Source: Incurvaria masculella
Taxonomy: Eukaryota; Arthropoda; Insecta; Lepidoptera; Incurvariidae
Length of the DNA stretch: 64,000 bases
Direction: 5' to 3'
Assembly: GCA_946894095.1 (NCBI GenBank)
Contig: OX335656.1
Location: 1,131,001-1,195,000 of the forward strand
A program made the translations under genes and the position numbers. The notes below the pieces were generated by a model. The model was given only the letters and a program-made list of their open reading frames with translations, was not told where the DNA came from and did no database searches. Positions 45,401 to 55,460 of the stretch are shown here, in pieces. The stretch's first letter is position 1, and the number at the start of each line of letters is the position of its first letter.

Positions 45401-45588
45401 TCCGGTAGCGTAGGCGAACACAAATCGCACATCAGTGAATATGTCGCCTCTCCCACCACTGTGATCAACATTGGTACTTTCAGCTCTGTTTTTATTTCGT
45501 TCAATAAAATATACTGATTCACACGTCGTATGTAGGCTGGCCATTGTTTCGAAGTTAAATTAAATGGTTCTAATTTTCCGATTGGCAT
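42472..45588 (-). CDS. gag-pol: gag-pol polyprotein of element 2, broken in integrase
   Basis: 1038 codons from an ATG 70 nt inside the 5' LTR; gag and pol are one frame with no shift. Capsid-like N-terminus (QWPAYIRRVNQYIL; a Phe-Val-Ser-Gly-Leu block at 131-135); Gly/Ala/Arg-rich linker at 185-225; two zinc knuckles at 232-244 (CX2CX3HX4C) and 251-264 (CX2CX4HX4C); protease DTGS at 317-320; RT with FLDD at 594-597; RNase H starting near D743; integrase zinc residues H960, H963, C993, C996; first catalytic Asp D1024. Shortly after IHADFL the frame is lost and the protein ends in unrelated residues. About 10 bases appear to be missing compared with the usual spacing to the next conserved block. 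Confidence 0.9.
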   Translation of the reverse strand: MPIGKLEPFNLTSKQWPAYIRRVNQYILLNEIKTELKVPMLITVVGEATYSLMCDLCSPTLPENKTYDELVQLVADHLEPQRSEIAERHVFRLRRQRAGEPLMEYLQALKHLASTCNFGTTSLEENLRDQFVSGLISDVMRSRIFAEKKIQYKEAVELALALEAAEKHAEVSGSSVSTETSGASGGGAAGEGLHFARGGRGARARGFVRPGAAGGAGAGPPAAAAATRGPTCWRCGKAHRADKCRFLHYNCDECNQRGHLKVMCKSVRGGSGRADGRHNYLSDESDDMFNIEVTAQGNKPYFINLSIDGKVIECEIDTGSKISAISEELYRKLFPHKNIESDNLILRSYTGSRIESLGYIEVDVCIGGVEAKALPLYIIKHGARPLLGREWLRSLKIYQINLHEIIEDQFVKQLNSEFPEVFTDKLGTCKRTIQLQLKDKEPVYVRARPVPLALRARVEHELQRLEADGSIYRVDYSDYGTPIVPVVKQNGDIRICGDYKITINPKLKRDYYPLPRIEELFASLSGGEKYTKIDLRHAYEQCLISEDSQPFTAITTHVGTFVYKRTPYGLSCIPEKFQKIMEETLRGVPGCVAFLDDICVTGANEQQHLNNLRAVLERLRKMGLTIKLSKCKFLQDRVRYLGFIIDKEGLRPDPSKLEGISNAPTPENVSQLKSFLGMLNYYGKFIKNLSTLLHPLHHLLKKDVVWEWDASCKRAFEAAKRALTSERVLAHYEEGLPLVLSVDSSSYGLGAVLAHRYPDGSERYISCVSRTLSPPEQNYSQLDKEALAILFGVTKHHQYLYGRQFLLRTDHQPLSHIFGEKGGIPQTAASRLQRWAARLAAYDFKVNFVRSADNGPADALSRLPLPQSGLANKVLGYMNFLEETFPVHFKDIAKETERDSVLSKIKGYILFGWPSDTRCEEEKPFFARKQDLVVELGCIIYKYRIVIPTSLKKNILSEIHEGHLGVNKMKNVSRSYVYWPSVDHDLEELCRSCETCRVVRDAPARAILHPWEFPQHPWQRIHADFLIFRLFNFSGCSF

Positions 45589-45646
45589 TTTGTATACGGA
45601 TTTATGATTTGCACGCGTTTATGTGAAAGAATATTGGTTCAGTCAG

Positions 45647-45657
45647 CCTCGTCGCCA
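45647..45657 (-). other. primer binding site of element 2
   Basis: On the minus strand TGGCGACGAGG lies one base inside the 5' LTR. It is the exact complement of the 3' end of a tRNA-Ser(GCT)-type molecule (CCTCGTCGCCA). Confidence 0.75.
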
Positions 45658-45658
45658 G

Positions 45659-45772
45659 TGTAACGTCAATCAAACGCGGAAGTTAGCAAAAGACAAATTT
45701 AATACGATAACTGCGACACAGAATATGACACCACACAGAGTATGTATTCAGCACAGAATATGGGTCGTCACA
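45659..45772 (-). repeat. 5' LTR of element 2
   Basis: 114 bp, identical to 41349-41462. GGAC at 45773-45776 repeats the GGAC at 41345-41348. Confidence 0.95.
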
Positions 45773-46000
45773 GGACTACAGCGGTCGTGGTTTACTTTTA
45801 GCTATAAGACGTTTTGTAATTAAAAATTTCGTAAATTTTACCAAATCATACACTATGCACATTGTTTTTTATGTGGACATGTTGCATCTTCCTCATCACG
45901 GAGGCTGTCTTTTTCTTTGAAACAGAGAAGGCCCCAGAGCGCAACAGCACGGTTTTGTACCGTGCCGGCGAATGAGTTAGTCCCGCCGGGTTGGGCCACC

Positions 46001-46851
46001 TTAAAGCGATGCATTGATCGAGTGGCAACACAACGTGAATCACTTGCACGTTTGGTTTTAATATTATTAGTTTTGTCATAAACTATTTACTTTAGTGAGC
46101 TGATCACATAGTTACATATCCCTTTAAATGCTACCACCAGCAGAAAATTAAGAGTATAATGGTTTGAGAGCAGCCTTATCAATAAAGTAAGAATAAGATT
46201 CCCGTATGACATTTTGACCAATACCGATAAAAAAATAATGCTTAACTAAAATTCGGGTGTAAACAGCCCTCGTCATTATTGATACGAAATTGTATCAAAT
46301 CAAAATTGACATTGATCGGTTAGTAATTTCATACTATACATGTAGTACTTAAATTCCCATGTAGTGTGTTGGCTTAAATCAAACGGTCGGTTTGTTATTG
46401 GCTTATCCAGTTACATGAAAACAATTCGTAAATAATATCCCGATATCACTGTCGCTCCTGTCATAAAATCATCAGAATTAATACATGTATACAGTATAGT
46501 AGTATAATCTGCTAAGCTCCGACAGGAGACGACAAAGTTAAATTAAATAAAAGCAGCTCGAGCTGTCTCCGAACACAATTCCCTTACGTCCTGGATAAAC
46601 AAACTTTGGACAAGTTTCAAAACTCCAACCCTTATTAAATTCCAACAATCGGGGCTAAATCAATATTTTAGTTTCATTGAATTGTTCTATTCTATCAGAA
46701 TTTCTCGTAACAACCTCTGTCGCGGTCCGGCGGAGATGTCTGTGTTGGCGACGATTTATTTTGACTGCGGTCTCGGGTCTTCAGTTTTATTCGTGTGCAC
46801 ATACCGTTACGCATCAGGCTGTTGGAATCAGTGAAGATAATGGAAGGCATT
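46001..46851. other. unassigned A+T-rich sequence
   Basis: No element recognised. TGTCGCTCCTGTC (46449) and GACAGGAGACGACA (46521) are inverted near-copies about 60 bases apart. Confidence 0.4.
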
Positions 46852-47155
46852 TGGTTCCGTACCCAAAGGGTGCCAACGGAACCCTATTACTAAGTCACCG
46901 CTGTCTGTCCGTTCGTCCGTACGTCTTCCACAGGGCTGTATCTCATGAACCGTAATAGGTAGGCAGCTGAATTTATAGTGTTGCCGTTATAACAACAAAT
47001 AAGTAAAATAAAAAATAATTAAAATTAAAGGCCTTCCCATTAATAAAAAAAAATATTTTTACAAAAAACGTGATTTTTTGTGATAAATCTTGTACGATGG
47101 TAGAGGAAACCTTATTAATGTGAGAGTCCGAGTCGCACTTGGCCGGTTTCTTGGC
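46852..47155 (+). repeat. GTCCGTCC-core interspersed repeat, copy 10
   Basis: From TTGGTTCCGTACCCAAAGGG to GAGTCGCACTTGGCCGG. A second short piece of the same end (GATGGTACGGAACCC, TTGGCCGG) follows at 47170-47210. Confidence 0.85.
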
Positions 47156-47504
47156 GTTAAATCTTGTACGATGGTACGGAACCCTTCTTGGCAATATATT
47201 CTTGGCCGGCCGCGTAGAATCAAAACTACATCGGATTTGGTTTCTGTGCAGCCGCTGGCGTAACCTAAAATAGCCATATGAAGGGAAGGTGGGTGGAAAA
47301 ACATGGATATTTATTTTGTTTTTTCCTCATTTGCGAATATTCTCTATCTCAGATTTGAATCCCAAGAACGAAGCGAGTTATGTTACGCAGTTTTTGTGAA
47401 TTAATATTAATTTAATGTATTGACATAAACGGGTACCAATAACCCGTATTTCTGTAAGCAGTGGCAAACAAATTTGTAAACTTAGACTAAGCGGAGTTGA
47501 AAAA
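47156..47504. other. unassigned sequence
   Basis: Apart from the repeat scrap at 47170-47210 nothing is recognised. Confidence 0.35.
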
Positions 47505-47625
47505 AAATCAGCGAAGTTTCTTGCCAGTTCTTCTTCGCCGTGAATGCTGAACTGGCTAATGATAAAATATGACAAATCCGAGTGCAGTGTGCTGCCTGTG
47601 GATGATGAATAAACAATAATCAAAC
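47505..47625 (+). repeat. diverged LINE 3'-end repeat
   Basis: GCGAAGTTTCTTGCCAGTTC and TTCTTCGCCGTGAATG resemble the GTTTCTTTGCGGGTTCTTCT block of 23841. Confidence 0.4.
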
Positions 47626-47663
47626 ACGCATCTAATTGTGGTGAAGCGATCTCGTTTCCTATA

Positions 47664-47830
47664 GTCAAGTCAAGTCAGTCAGCGTGTTTGCGTCCACTGC
47701 TGGACATACGCCTCTCCAATATTCCTCCAGTCCTCCCGGTCCTCAGCGGTACGGAACCACTGCTTTCCGCCGACGCACTTGATGTCGTCGTCCAACCTGG
47801 CGGGTGATCTTCCCACGCTCCGTTTTCCTG
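47664..47830 (-). pseudogene. RTE-type LINE C-terminal remnant
   Basis: The minus strand reads GRSPARLDDDIKCVGGKQWF then RTAEDREDWRNIGEAYVQQW and stops soon after. This is the conserved C-terminus of RTE-like LINE proteins that are abundant in Lepidoptera. Downstream on that strand GACTTGACTTGACT is the usual microsatellite tail. Only about 50 codons remain. Confidence 0.82.
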
Positions 47831-48194
47831 TGAATCTAGCGAATTGCTTTTCTAAACCAGATCCGATTCAGAATATTTAAGCACTAAGTATTGAGCGGAG
47901 GGACTGCCTCCAAAGCGTTCCTGTGTAAATACAGAATGCTGCAAGTTATTAAGACCCTCGAAGATCCGTGTACTGTGATCCCTCTTAGGAATGTGCCTCT
48001 CTTAATCTCAGTTTTCGCAATTTCATACTTTTTTAAATAATATATTATCGTTCAAAAAAATTATAAATATGCATACCGACCTGTCAATTTGGAATAGGCA
48101 ATTACTCTCTGTACATACATTTGCACATACAACATAGATGAAAATAATATATGGTAATAATAAAAAAATCTGTCCTAGACCTTAACGTCCTTAA
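47831..48194. other. unassigned sequence
   Basis: No recognised element or coding region. Confidence 0.4.
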
Positions 48195-48558
48195 GGATGT
48201 TCCGACCCATACAATGTTTTTTTTTACACAGAACGCAAAAAGTATTGCACTTTAAGCCACGAATTAATAATAAAAGTAAATAGTCATATTACTTGCAGCG
48301 AAAACAATTTCACAATTTCAGGATTATTGGTTTTGTTACAATTTATTTAAATACGATTTTTATTTAACAGCGCCATCTAACGGTGTCAAACTTCTAATCG
48401 GTAATTACAACGAAACCATTAAACCTGAAATTGTGAATATGTTTTCGCTGCACCTACTACATATGGCTATATTTAATATTTTTGACGAATTGGTGCCATA
48501 AAGTGCAATACTTTTTGCGTTCTGTGTAAAAAAAAACATTGTATGGGTCGGAACATCC
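48195..48558. mobile_element. long-TIR TTAA MITE (GGATGTTCC family), copy 2
   Basis: 364 bp, ends GGATGTTCCGACCCATACAA and ...GGTCGGAACATCC, with TTAA on both sides (48191-48194, 48559-48562). Nearly the whole element folds back. High similarity to 12956-13317. Confidence 0.9.
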
Positions 48559-48648
48559 TTAATATGACTGTATACTGAAACATCTACATTAATTTAAGTG
48601 CTGTGTGGGTTCTGGCACCTCAAAATAATAAAATTAAATAAAGTGGCG

Positions 48649-48835
48649 CGGAGACTTGCGTGCATAACCAAGAACCTTTAGGTTCAAATCCCCGTCCCGT
48701 TCATGCTCCAGTTCCTTTCTTTTTCTGAATTGGATAACTCACGAATGCGAGCTGTTCCATGGTACGGAATCCATGTAAAACTGATCGTCCCCCCCTACTA
48801 GGCGGTAGCCGTTCGGTTTGGTACCATTGAATATC
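48649..48835 (+). repeat. tRNA-headed SINE, truncated and diverged
   Basis: AGTGGCGCGGAGACTTGCGT, AGGTTCAAATCCCCGTCC (B-box-like), CACGAATGCGAGCTGTTCCA and GTTTGGTACCATTGA in order; the 3' part is missing. Confidence 0.7.
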
Positions 48836-49573
48836 ATGCAATCATAAGTAACCAAGGGTTTTACAAGGTAGTTTAATTGGACTTGTCCGTTTTAAGAATT
48901 ACCGCCCATGTAACCCCGAACGCATGTATAGGACGGAACCCATGTCCATAAGTATCTCCTTCTACCAACGCCAACATCTTATAACCCAAACTTTTCTGAC
49001 CCGCGAAAATACAGCTTGAGAAACCATTTAATTACAGAAGTAAAACCACAGAATATCTAGTAAAAACTTGTATGGAGTTTGATGTTTTTACGGAAAACGC
49101 CACTCGATCGGTTGGCCGTAAACGCCAATTTAGGTGATAACTCAGACTGACCACTCTGGTTTCAAACTTCCTAAAAATGTTGTCGAGTATAGTTTGAAAC
49201 TTTTGAAATCAAAGCACCTTCATTATTTAAACGAACCACTTCCCACTTCTATCCAAAATATTAATAGTTTGACGGATCGATCGGTGGTCATTTACTCAGG
49301 AAGACTCGGTATTGGAGTTCAGCTCTGTAACATTGTTTGAGTTAGTAAGTCTAGATATCGATGAAACGAAGGCAAACGAGTAGAAAACGTACTTCGATCG
49401 TGCTGCTCGAAAAACTTTATTATTGCCCTTGTATTACAAGGAAAACAGTTTGATCGGTTTTTTCACGGAAAGATAAAATTTGAATTTACCTCAAGTTGAA
49501 CTTAAACTGCCCAGAAGTGCGGAAAGAATTAAGCCGGCCCAGAATAAAAAAAACCGGTCGCAAGTCGGCTTAA
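48836..49573. other. unassigned sequence
   Basis: A plus-strand open frame of 68 codons (49134-49340) has no recognised motif. 49540-49570 holds CCGGTCGCAAGTCGGCTTAA, resembling the end of a GTCCGTCC-type repeat. Confidence 0.35.
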
Positions 49574-50350
49574 GGTGGCCCCGTAAGCAACAGAAAATTT
49601 CACCTCCCATACAAACCTCAGCTGTCAAATGTCAGCCTCAGTGGCTCAGTGGCGCGACACTTCGGCGATCGCTCTCCGAAGTTAAGCAACGCTGGGTCCG
49701 GTCTGGTCTTGGATGGGTGACCATTCGACCGTTGAGAGAGGCTGGCCGTGGTTCGGATTCCACGTTAAGCTGTAGGTCCCCTTCCTTACTTACTAGGTGG
49801 TAGGGTTTATCCCGCCCGGGTTGGTACCATCGCATTGGATGAACGATGGTCGAAGCGGCAATGAAAATTGTCCGTGTTTTCCATCCAGTTCAATGTAGCC
49901 GTGCAATATAAGGAAGGTCCTGGCATGGCACCTAGTTCCCATGTGGTGTGTTGGGCTAATACCATGACAGAACTTGTGGTATTAGCCATCCATGTCCAGT
50001 CACATAAAAAAATAAAATAAAAAAAAACAAACGTAGTTTACTAATCATTTGAAAACCACTGTTCCAATTTACTTTATATTTCGTATTACATATCTGGCAA
50101 CAAATATCTTTGTCTGTATGTTTTTGTTTTTTCGGTCAATGTATCCTGAGTCAAACCACAGAGAAAACAAAATTAGTATGAAGATTTTGTTTTTGCTTTC
50201 ATCTGATTCGGTTTGGATTTTGCAAAAAGCGTGCAGACACAGATAATTGTTGCCTGATATTAGGTATCAAATATAAATTAAATTGGTACAGTGGTTATCA
50301 AATGATTATTAAACTACGTTTGTATGGGGAGCGTAGCCTACGGGCCGTTC
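49574..50350. mobile_element. long-TIR TTAA MITE split by a SINE
   Basis: The left arm (GGTGGCCCCGTAAGC..., CCTCCCATACAAAC, then after the SINE ACGTAGTTTACTAATCATTT) is matched in inverse by the right arm ending near 50350 (AATGATTATTAAACTACGTT, TGTATGGGGAGCGTAGCCTA). TTAA flanks both ends (49570-49573, 50351-50354). The 5S-headed SINE lies within the left arm. Confidence 0.72.
49631..50029 (+). repeat. 5S-headed SINE, full length
   Basis: GTCAGCCTCAGTGGCTCAGTGG, then TCTCCGAAGTTAAGCAACGC, TGGGTCCGGTCTGGTCTTGG and ATGGGTGACCATTCGACC: an ordered match to the 5S rRNA internal promoter region. The shared body follows from CGTGGTTCGGATTCCACG, then an A-rich tail. The first 30 bases resemble the start of the tRNA-headed SINE, so the head may be a tRNA/5S fusion. 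Confidence 0.92.
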
Positions 50351-51408
50351 TTAAGAAGCTTTTAGGCCAATCCTTGAGACGGAACTGCGGTAGGGACAGC
50401 TAGATAGATATACATACATTGATGGGTGACCGAAAAAAAATTTAAGTTTTTATTACTGTTTTCAGATTTTTAGGAGCTTCCTAACCCTATACCAAAATGT
50501 TCATTTAAGTCAATTCGTTCGTCATTACTGTAAAAAAAATATGTTCGTCTCTAAGATACCATATCTTTAATATCGTTAATTTGCGGGGTTTAAATACTGA
50601 ACAAACGTTTGTTGAAAGAAACTCGAAATTATTATTCCAATGACCTTGAACAAGGAGTCGGCCTTGCGCTCCCGAACTTGGCCGAATTTTACAGTAAAAA
50701 AAATACCACACTTCCCTCTAAAAGCTTTTCCGACATTACTTCCTGTTACTCCATTAAAAACAACAGCCCATGGGAATAATTCAATAAAAGCTGTCATAAA
50801 ATTTCTTCCCTATTTCTAAAGAATTTTATCGATAAAATTATAAGGACGCGCGTATACTGCACAATATTTCAGGTGACCCTTAATAAATCACGTGCCCCTG
50901 GAAAATAGCTGAGATATGACCTTCAACGGGACGAGATAACCTTGGACATATTTCTTGAAAAAAAGTTACATCTTAATCGAGTTTTAGGTTATGTAGTTTG
51001 TATCGAGTGCAGATTAGGAGGAAAACACAGCTTTTCGTTGCTGTTTAGGAAAAGATAAAGTTGAGGTTTTCGACAATATAAAAAAACTACGAGTTATTAA
51101 CCGAACGAAGCGCGAGCGATGCGTCTCCGTTTCAGATTGGTACAAATTCTTTCGTATGTCCGGCTACCCGGTTGTTCTCTACTGGTCGCAATCATCAAAT
51201 GATTCTCGTGAAACTCGATTTTGTTTTTCGAAATTTTACTAAGTGGTGAAGCTATTTCTAAAAATGTCACAAAACTTTTGTTTAATGACATGAACACAAT
51301 AAAAGGATTTGGTTTTAAGGTGAGCTGTGAACAGTTATTCAGTTTGAAGCTATGCAAATAGGACTCGCTAAGTTTTCACCTCAGATAGCCACTAGTTGCT
51401 TACTTTAT
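50351..51408. other. unassigned sequence
   Basis: No recognised element; open frames short and without motifs. Confidence 0.4.
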
Positions 51409-51706
51409 AAAAAAAACCGGCCCAGTGCGAGTCGAACTCGCCACTAAGGGTTCCGTACAATTGCACAAGACTTAACACAAAAAAATCACGTATTGTATGG
51501 GATTCCCATTAAATTTTTATTATTTTAAAATTTTACCTATTTCTTAATCTAATAAATATGGCAAAATAAATACACACCCTGTGAAAATTTCAGGTGCATG
51601 CTTACGAGATACAGCCCTGTGACAGACGGACGGACGGATGAACGGACAGCAGAGGCTTAGTAATATGGTTCCGTTGGCACCCCCTAGGGTACGGAACCCT
51701 AAAAAC
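51409..51706 (-). repeat. GTCCGTCC-core interspersed repeat, copy 11
   Basis: Minus-strand copy from AAAACCGGCCCAGTGCGAGT to GGGTACGGAACCCTAAAAA, with mutations in the first palindrome (GAGTCGAACTCG). Confidence 0.88.
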
Positions 51707-52151
51707 GATGCGATATACTACCATATTTCTACAACCATTTTGGGGGTTACTTTACCCTCTAAAATAGTAACTAAAAATACACATGGAGGAACTAAAGTAA
51801 ATAAATGTACCCAAATTTATATTCAGGCAATGCACTCGACTGCACAGTGGAGCGTTTCCACCGAAAACACAATTTTATCACCCAACGTGCCACGAGCGCG
51901 CGCCTCCGCGTTAATAATATAAGAGACATGTGCGAAATTCGGGCCCGGGCACGTGCCACGTGCGGCGGCGTGCATCACCACGTAGCCCACTGTGCGGTGC
52001 GGGGCCCAACTCACCTCCGTCATCGTTGAAATATGGACGCCTAGATTGTATTTGGTCTGGTTCATAAAGAGTAAGGTAACTTATAGGAAAGGCGTGGTGG
52101 TACATTTCAGGTGATGATGGTATTGCTTCATATTTTGTAAAATATCCTCTA
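51707..52151. other. unassigned sequence
   Basis: 51890-52020 is G+C-richer (GGGCCCGGGCACGTGCCACG) with short open frames on both strands but no recognised product. Confidence 0.35.
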
Positions 52152-52918
52152 TAAGGTGAGTTTAAAATAATCTACAAGCCTTATAGGGTTGATTCAGTAT
52201 CTGATATAGAACAACTTTTGCTAAGAATGTAGGCATGTAATTTTTTTTGTTCCATTTTTATTTTTGAGAAATTTAAACAGTACGTTCTGCCCAGTATTGT
52301 GAACAACTTTTGCGAAGAAACTATGTACCTATCGGTAATGGTTTCCGAGAAATAATAAATTGTTCAAAATAATTAATGCGCGCGAACTTCGTTAGGCGGC
52401 CCCGGCGGCGCGGCGGCGCGGGAAGGCGGGGCGACATGCTACTTACCTACCTACCCGAACCGTTTTGTTTCGTTCCCACTTTGACGCACCGTCCCGAACA
52501 AATCCATAGCGGCGCGGCTGCAATGTAGGCAGGTATGTACATATCGAGCTTCTCTATTTTTACAACAAACGTCCTAGGCTGACCTGTCTGCGCACGCGGC
52601 GCGGCGCGGGGGTAAATTGTGTCTTGCGTCAGTGGGTCACAGTAGAGTCAACGCCCCGTGGTTGACCTATTTTTCAATAAGACAGCTGTTGAAGAGTTAG
52701 TGCACTTTAATAAATTATTTTCATGGAAACCGTCACCGATAGATGCATAGTGTCTTCGCAAAAGTTGTTGACAATACTGGGAAGAATGTAATGTTTAAAT
52801 TTCTCAAAAATTAAATGGAACAAAAAAAATTACATATCTACTTTCTTAGCAAAAGTTGTTCTATATCAGATACTGAATCAACCCTATAAGGCTTGTAGAT
52901 TATTATAAACTCACCTTA
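52152..52918. mobile_element. foldback element with long TIRs and a G+C-rich core
   Basis: Arms of about 230 bp start TAAGGTGAGTTTAAAATAAT and end ATTATAAACTCACCTTA, about 90% alike in inverse, including AGAACAACTTTTGCTAAGAA. TA flanks both ends. The roughly 300-bp centre is CpG-rich (CGGCGGCGCGGCGGCGCGGG at about 52405) and not repeated elsewhere in the window. No transposase is seen. Confidence 0.82.
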
Positions 52919-54605
52919 TATATGTCTCCTTCTCTACGTTAAAGAGAAAACTGGACAATCATATAAAACCTACTAGCAAATACTGTTAAATAACAATAAA
53001 CTGAATAAGAGTTTTAATATAGGTGCATAAGAAAAAATCTCCTACCCTCTTAATAATTGTTTTTTATTTAAAAATACCAAGAGAACCAAAGATACGAAGG
53101 TTCAGCCTGTTTTTAGTTTTTTCTCAAGTTTTACCACAGAAGGGCAACCTAGTGTAACATTCGAAAGAAATTTCATCTCCATTGTTCAATTTTAAGATGA
53201 AAGTTCATTGACACATATTTAAAATAGAACTGGACCTAATGCCCTTGTCACTCACTTTCGCCAAATCTTTTCAATTTAGAACTTCTGGCCAGATAATCTG
53301 TAAAATAGTTAAACGCAACTTCTCTGGTTCTTTTTCCTTGTATAACCTTATCAGCACCTTTTTGGAGACCGAGTCAATGTTTTTTTTTCCAAATACATCA
53401 CAATACATTGTTCACCTCAGTAAGAGTGTAATGATATCGAAATCATATCTATGATTAAAATGTTTTTGGGGATTATTCTAAGTATTTATAATGATCACAA
53501 TTATTTGTGCAATAAAGTTGAAATCTTTTTAAAATATGATTTCGACTTTTATATTAAACCAAGTAATGTTCTACTTTGATGAAAGCTTACAGATAAAGTA
53601 ATTGGGATCAGACTAACTTGCGAACATGTTTCTTATTAAGCGCCGACTGAGTTCCATGCTTCAAGTTTCAAGCTCAATTTATTTTCCGAGAAAGCCCGAC
53701 GTGATTCACTGTGCAGTTCTAACCAGCGGAAGCACACCGCAGTCGTTTTGTCTGTCACAGGAAAGCTCGCGCTCTGTGCATTAGTCAAACGACGACGCAC
53801 AGTGGGCAGAACTATGTACGTCACCTAGCAGAAGTATATTAAGCATAACTGAATTTAAGGTGTTATTAGCTATGTGATGTCGAACTATAATCCAAAGTTA
53901 GACGAAACATTGAAAAGTGTATCTTATCCCATTGAGAATAGAGTAGCTTATCTTTTGAAAACAGTAATAAAGTACCTTTCTACGCCTTTCGAACTCAGTT
54001 CGCGTTATTTTTGCTCCGCTTATTTCGCGTTTGCGGTATTTTAGACAGAAACGCTCTGGGAGTGAGCGGAATGAATTCGGGACTTTTACATGTGCGCGAT
54101 TTAAGCCTAAGTACACAGTACGAAAGCAGCGAAATTTTGTTGATTTCGCATTTAATGCTTTTTCGGTACGTTTGTTTTACGCTTTTAACCCGAGAACCCG
54201 CGGAGTTTGGTCAAATATCTGATTTTCAAAGTGAATAAAAACTGAAGATGAAATTCAGTATTATTCATTCAATTTCGGTCGCGCTTGATACATTTCTGAA
54301 ATGAATATTTCAACCTACTAATAAACATGTGTAGCTTACTACGTTGTTTGAAGTTCTTTTATACAAGTACAGTGAATGAATAATAATAATGTAATAATGG
54401 TAATGATGTCAACAATGTATTTCTGCCACTTAAACTATGTAACCTCAGGATCTTACATTTTGGTAAATCTCGATTGTTACAAATGAATAAATAGTATAAA
54501 AAATATAATAAAAATAAGAGAAAAACAATGTCTTTGTCTCTGTATACAATTTAAAGGATTATGAAAATATTAAACGTCTGGTGACATAAAAAAAATACAG
54601 ATGAA
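52919..54605. other. mostly single-copy sequence
   Basis: No family recognised. 53640-53825 (minus) is open for 62 codons; 54011-54238 (plus) for 75 codons. Neither has motifs I can name. Confidence 0.4.
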
Positions 54606-54640
54606 TTGAGAACCTCCTCCTTTTTTGAAGTCAATTAAAA
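54606..54640 (-). repeat. short scrap of the ACCGACTTC repeat
   Basis: TTGAGAACCTCCTCCTTTTT then TGAAGTCAATT is the inverse of the motif at 24774-24815. Confidence 0.5.
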
Positions 54641-55182
54641 ATAAAGACTTTTATGTCCGATTTCATATTAGAACACACATTTTTGAGGCTGCAAACACTT
54701 TTCCTATCATAACTTAAGAGTTATCAATTTCCCAAAAGGCAACTGAGCCAACGTTTAAAGCAATCTTAGACTTTTTCAACCTTAGCTCAAATTCGGATTT
54801 TCCAAGGACCCTGCACTAATTAGTGAGCTCAATTTGGGACGTCACTTGGGAAGCCGTAAGTACTGAGACTGGAAATCGGGTCAGCAGTTTTAAATGGGCA
54901 GCTGACGTGGCGTGTTCAGCGTTCGACTTTTGAAATGGAGGATCCGCTCCTGAAAAGCGTCATTCACGCTGCATGTCAACGCTGGACAAGGCTGCGCTTA
55001 CACATGCAATGTCAACATATATTTAAGTCGATCCTTCATGCATATCATTTTTGGATACACCAATTTCTGGACAGGCAAAAAAAAACATCCTCTCGTAAAA
55101 GTACATGTTTGTATACGGAGTTACATTTCGAGGCTGAAGAAATAATGCAACAGGTTTTAATTTTGAGAAGCATATCCTAAAA
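54641..55182. other. unassigned sequence
   Basis: No recognised element. A plus-strand open frame (54935-55180) has no known motif. Confidence 0.4.
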
Positions 55183-55460
55183 AACGGCCAAGTGCGAGTC
55201 AGACTAGCACAAGAAAGATTCCGTACCAATCAAGATTTGACTCAAATCAATCACGTTTCTTGTACCTTTATTTTTTATTTATTTATTATTTTTCATGTTT
55301 GTCGTTATAGCGACAACAGCAATACACACTCTGTAAAAATTTCAGCTACTACTTGATATACAGCCCTGTGCCAGACGGATAGACGGACGGACATGCGGAC
55401 GGGCGGACTGACGGACAGCGGAGGCTTTGTGATAGGGTTTCGTTTGGCACTCTTTCTCTT
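55183..55460 (-). repeat. GTCCGTCC-core interspersed repeat, copy 12
   Basis: Diverged minus-strand copy: AACGGCCAAGTGCGAGTCAG, a core with GACGGACGGACATGCGGACG, and GATAGGGTTTCGTTTGGCAC at the end. Confidence 0.8.

Larger units (their letters stand above)
41349..45772 (-). mobile_element. LTR retrotransposon 2 (Ty3/gypsy, mag-like), recent but defective
   Basis: 4424 bp, right to left. Identical 114-bp LTRs (plus-strand TGTAACGTCAATC...CGTCACA), a 4-bp GGAC target duplication confirmed against intact MITE copies, a serine-tRNA primer site, a purine tract, and a fused gag-pol frame broken in integrase. No env gene. Identical LTRs mean insertion too recent for LTR divergence to show over 114 bp. 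Confidence 0.93.
41077..46000. mobile_element. GGTGGCC MITE, copy h, split by LTR element 2
   Basis: 41077-41348 and 45773-46000 are the two halves of one MITE (left CATCCCGCTCAACTCCCCAT, right CCGGGTTGGGCCACC then TTAA). The LTR element lies between GATTTTGGAC and GGACTACAGCGG, which are continuous in other copies (GATTTTGGACTACAGC...). Confidence 0.88.

Noticed and set aside
49660..49735. A real 5S rRNA gene
   Set aside because: Only the internal promoter region is conserved and it is joined to a SINE body with a poly-A tail; the same composite occurs at 23944.
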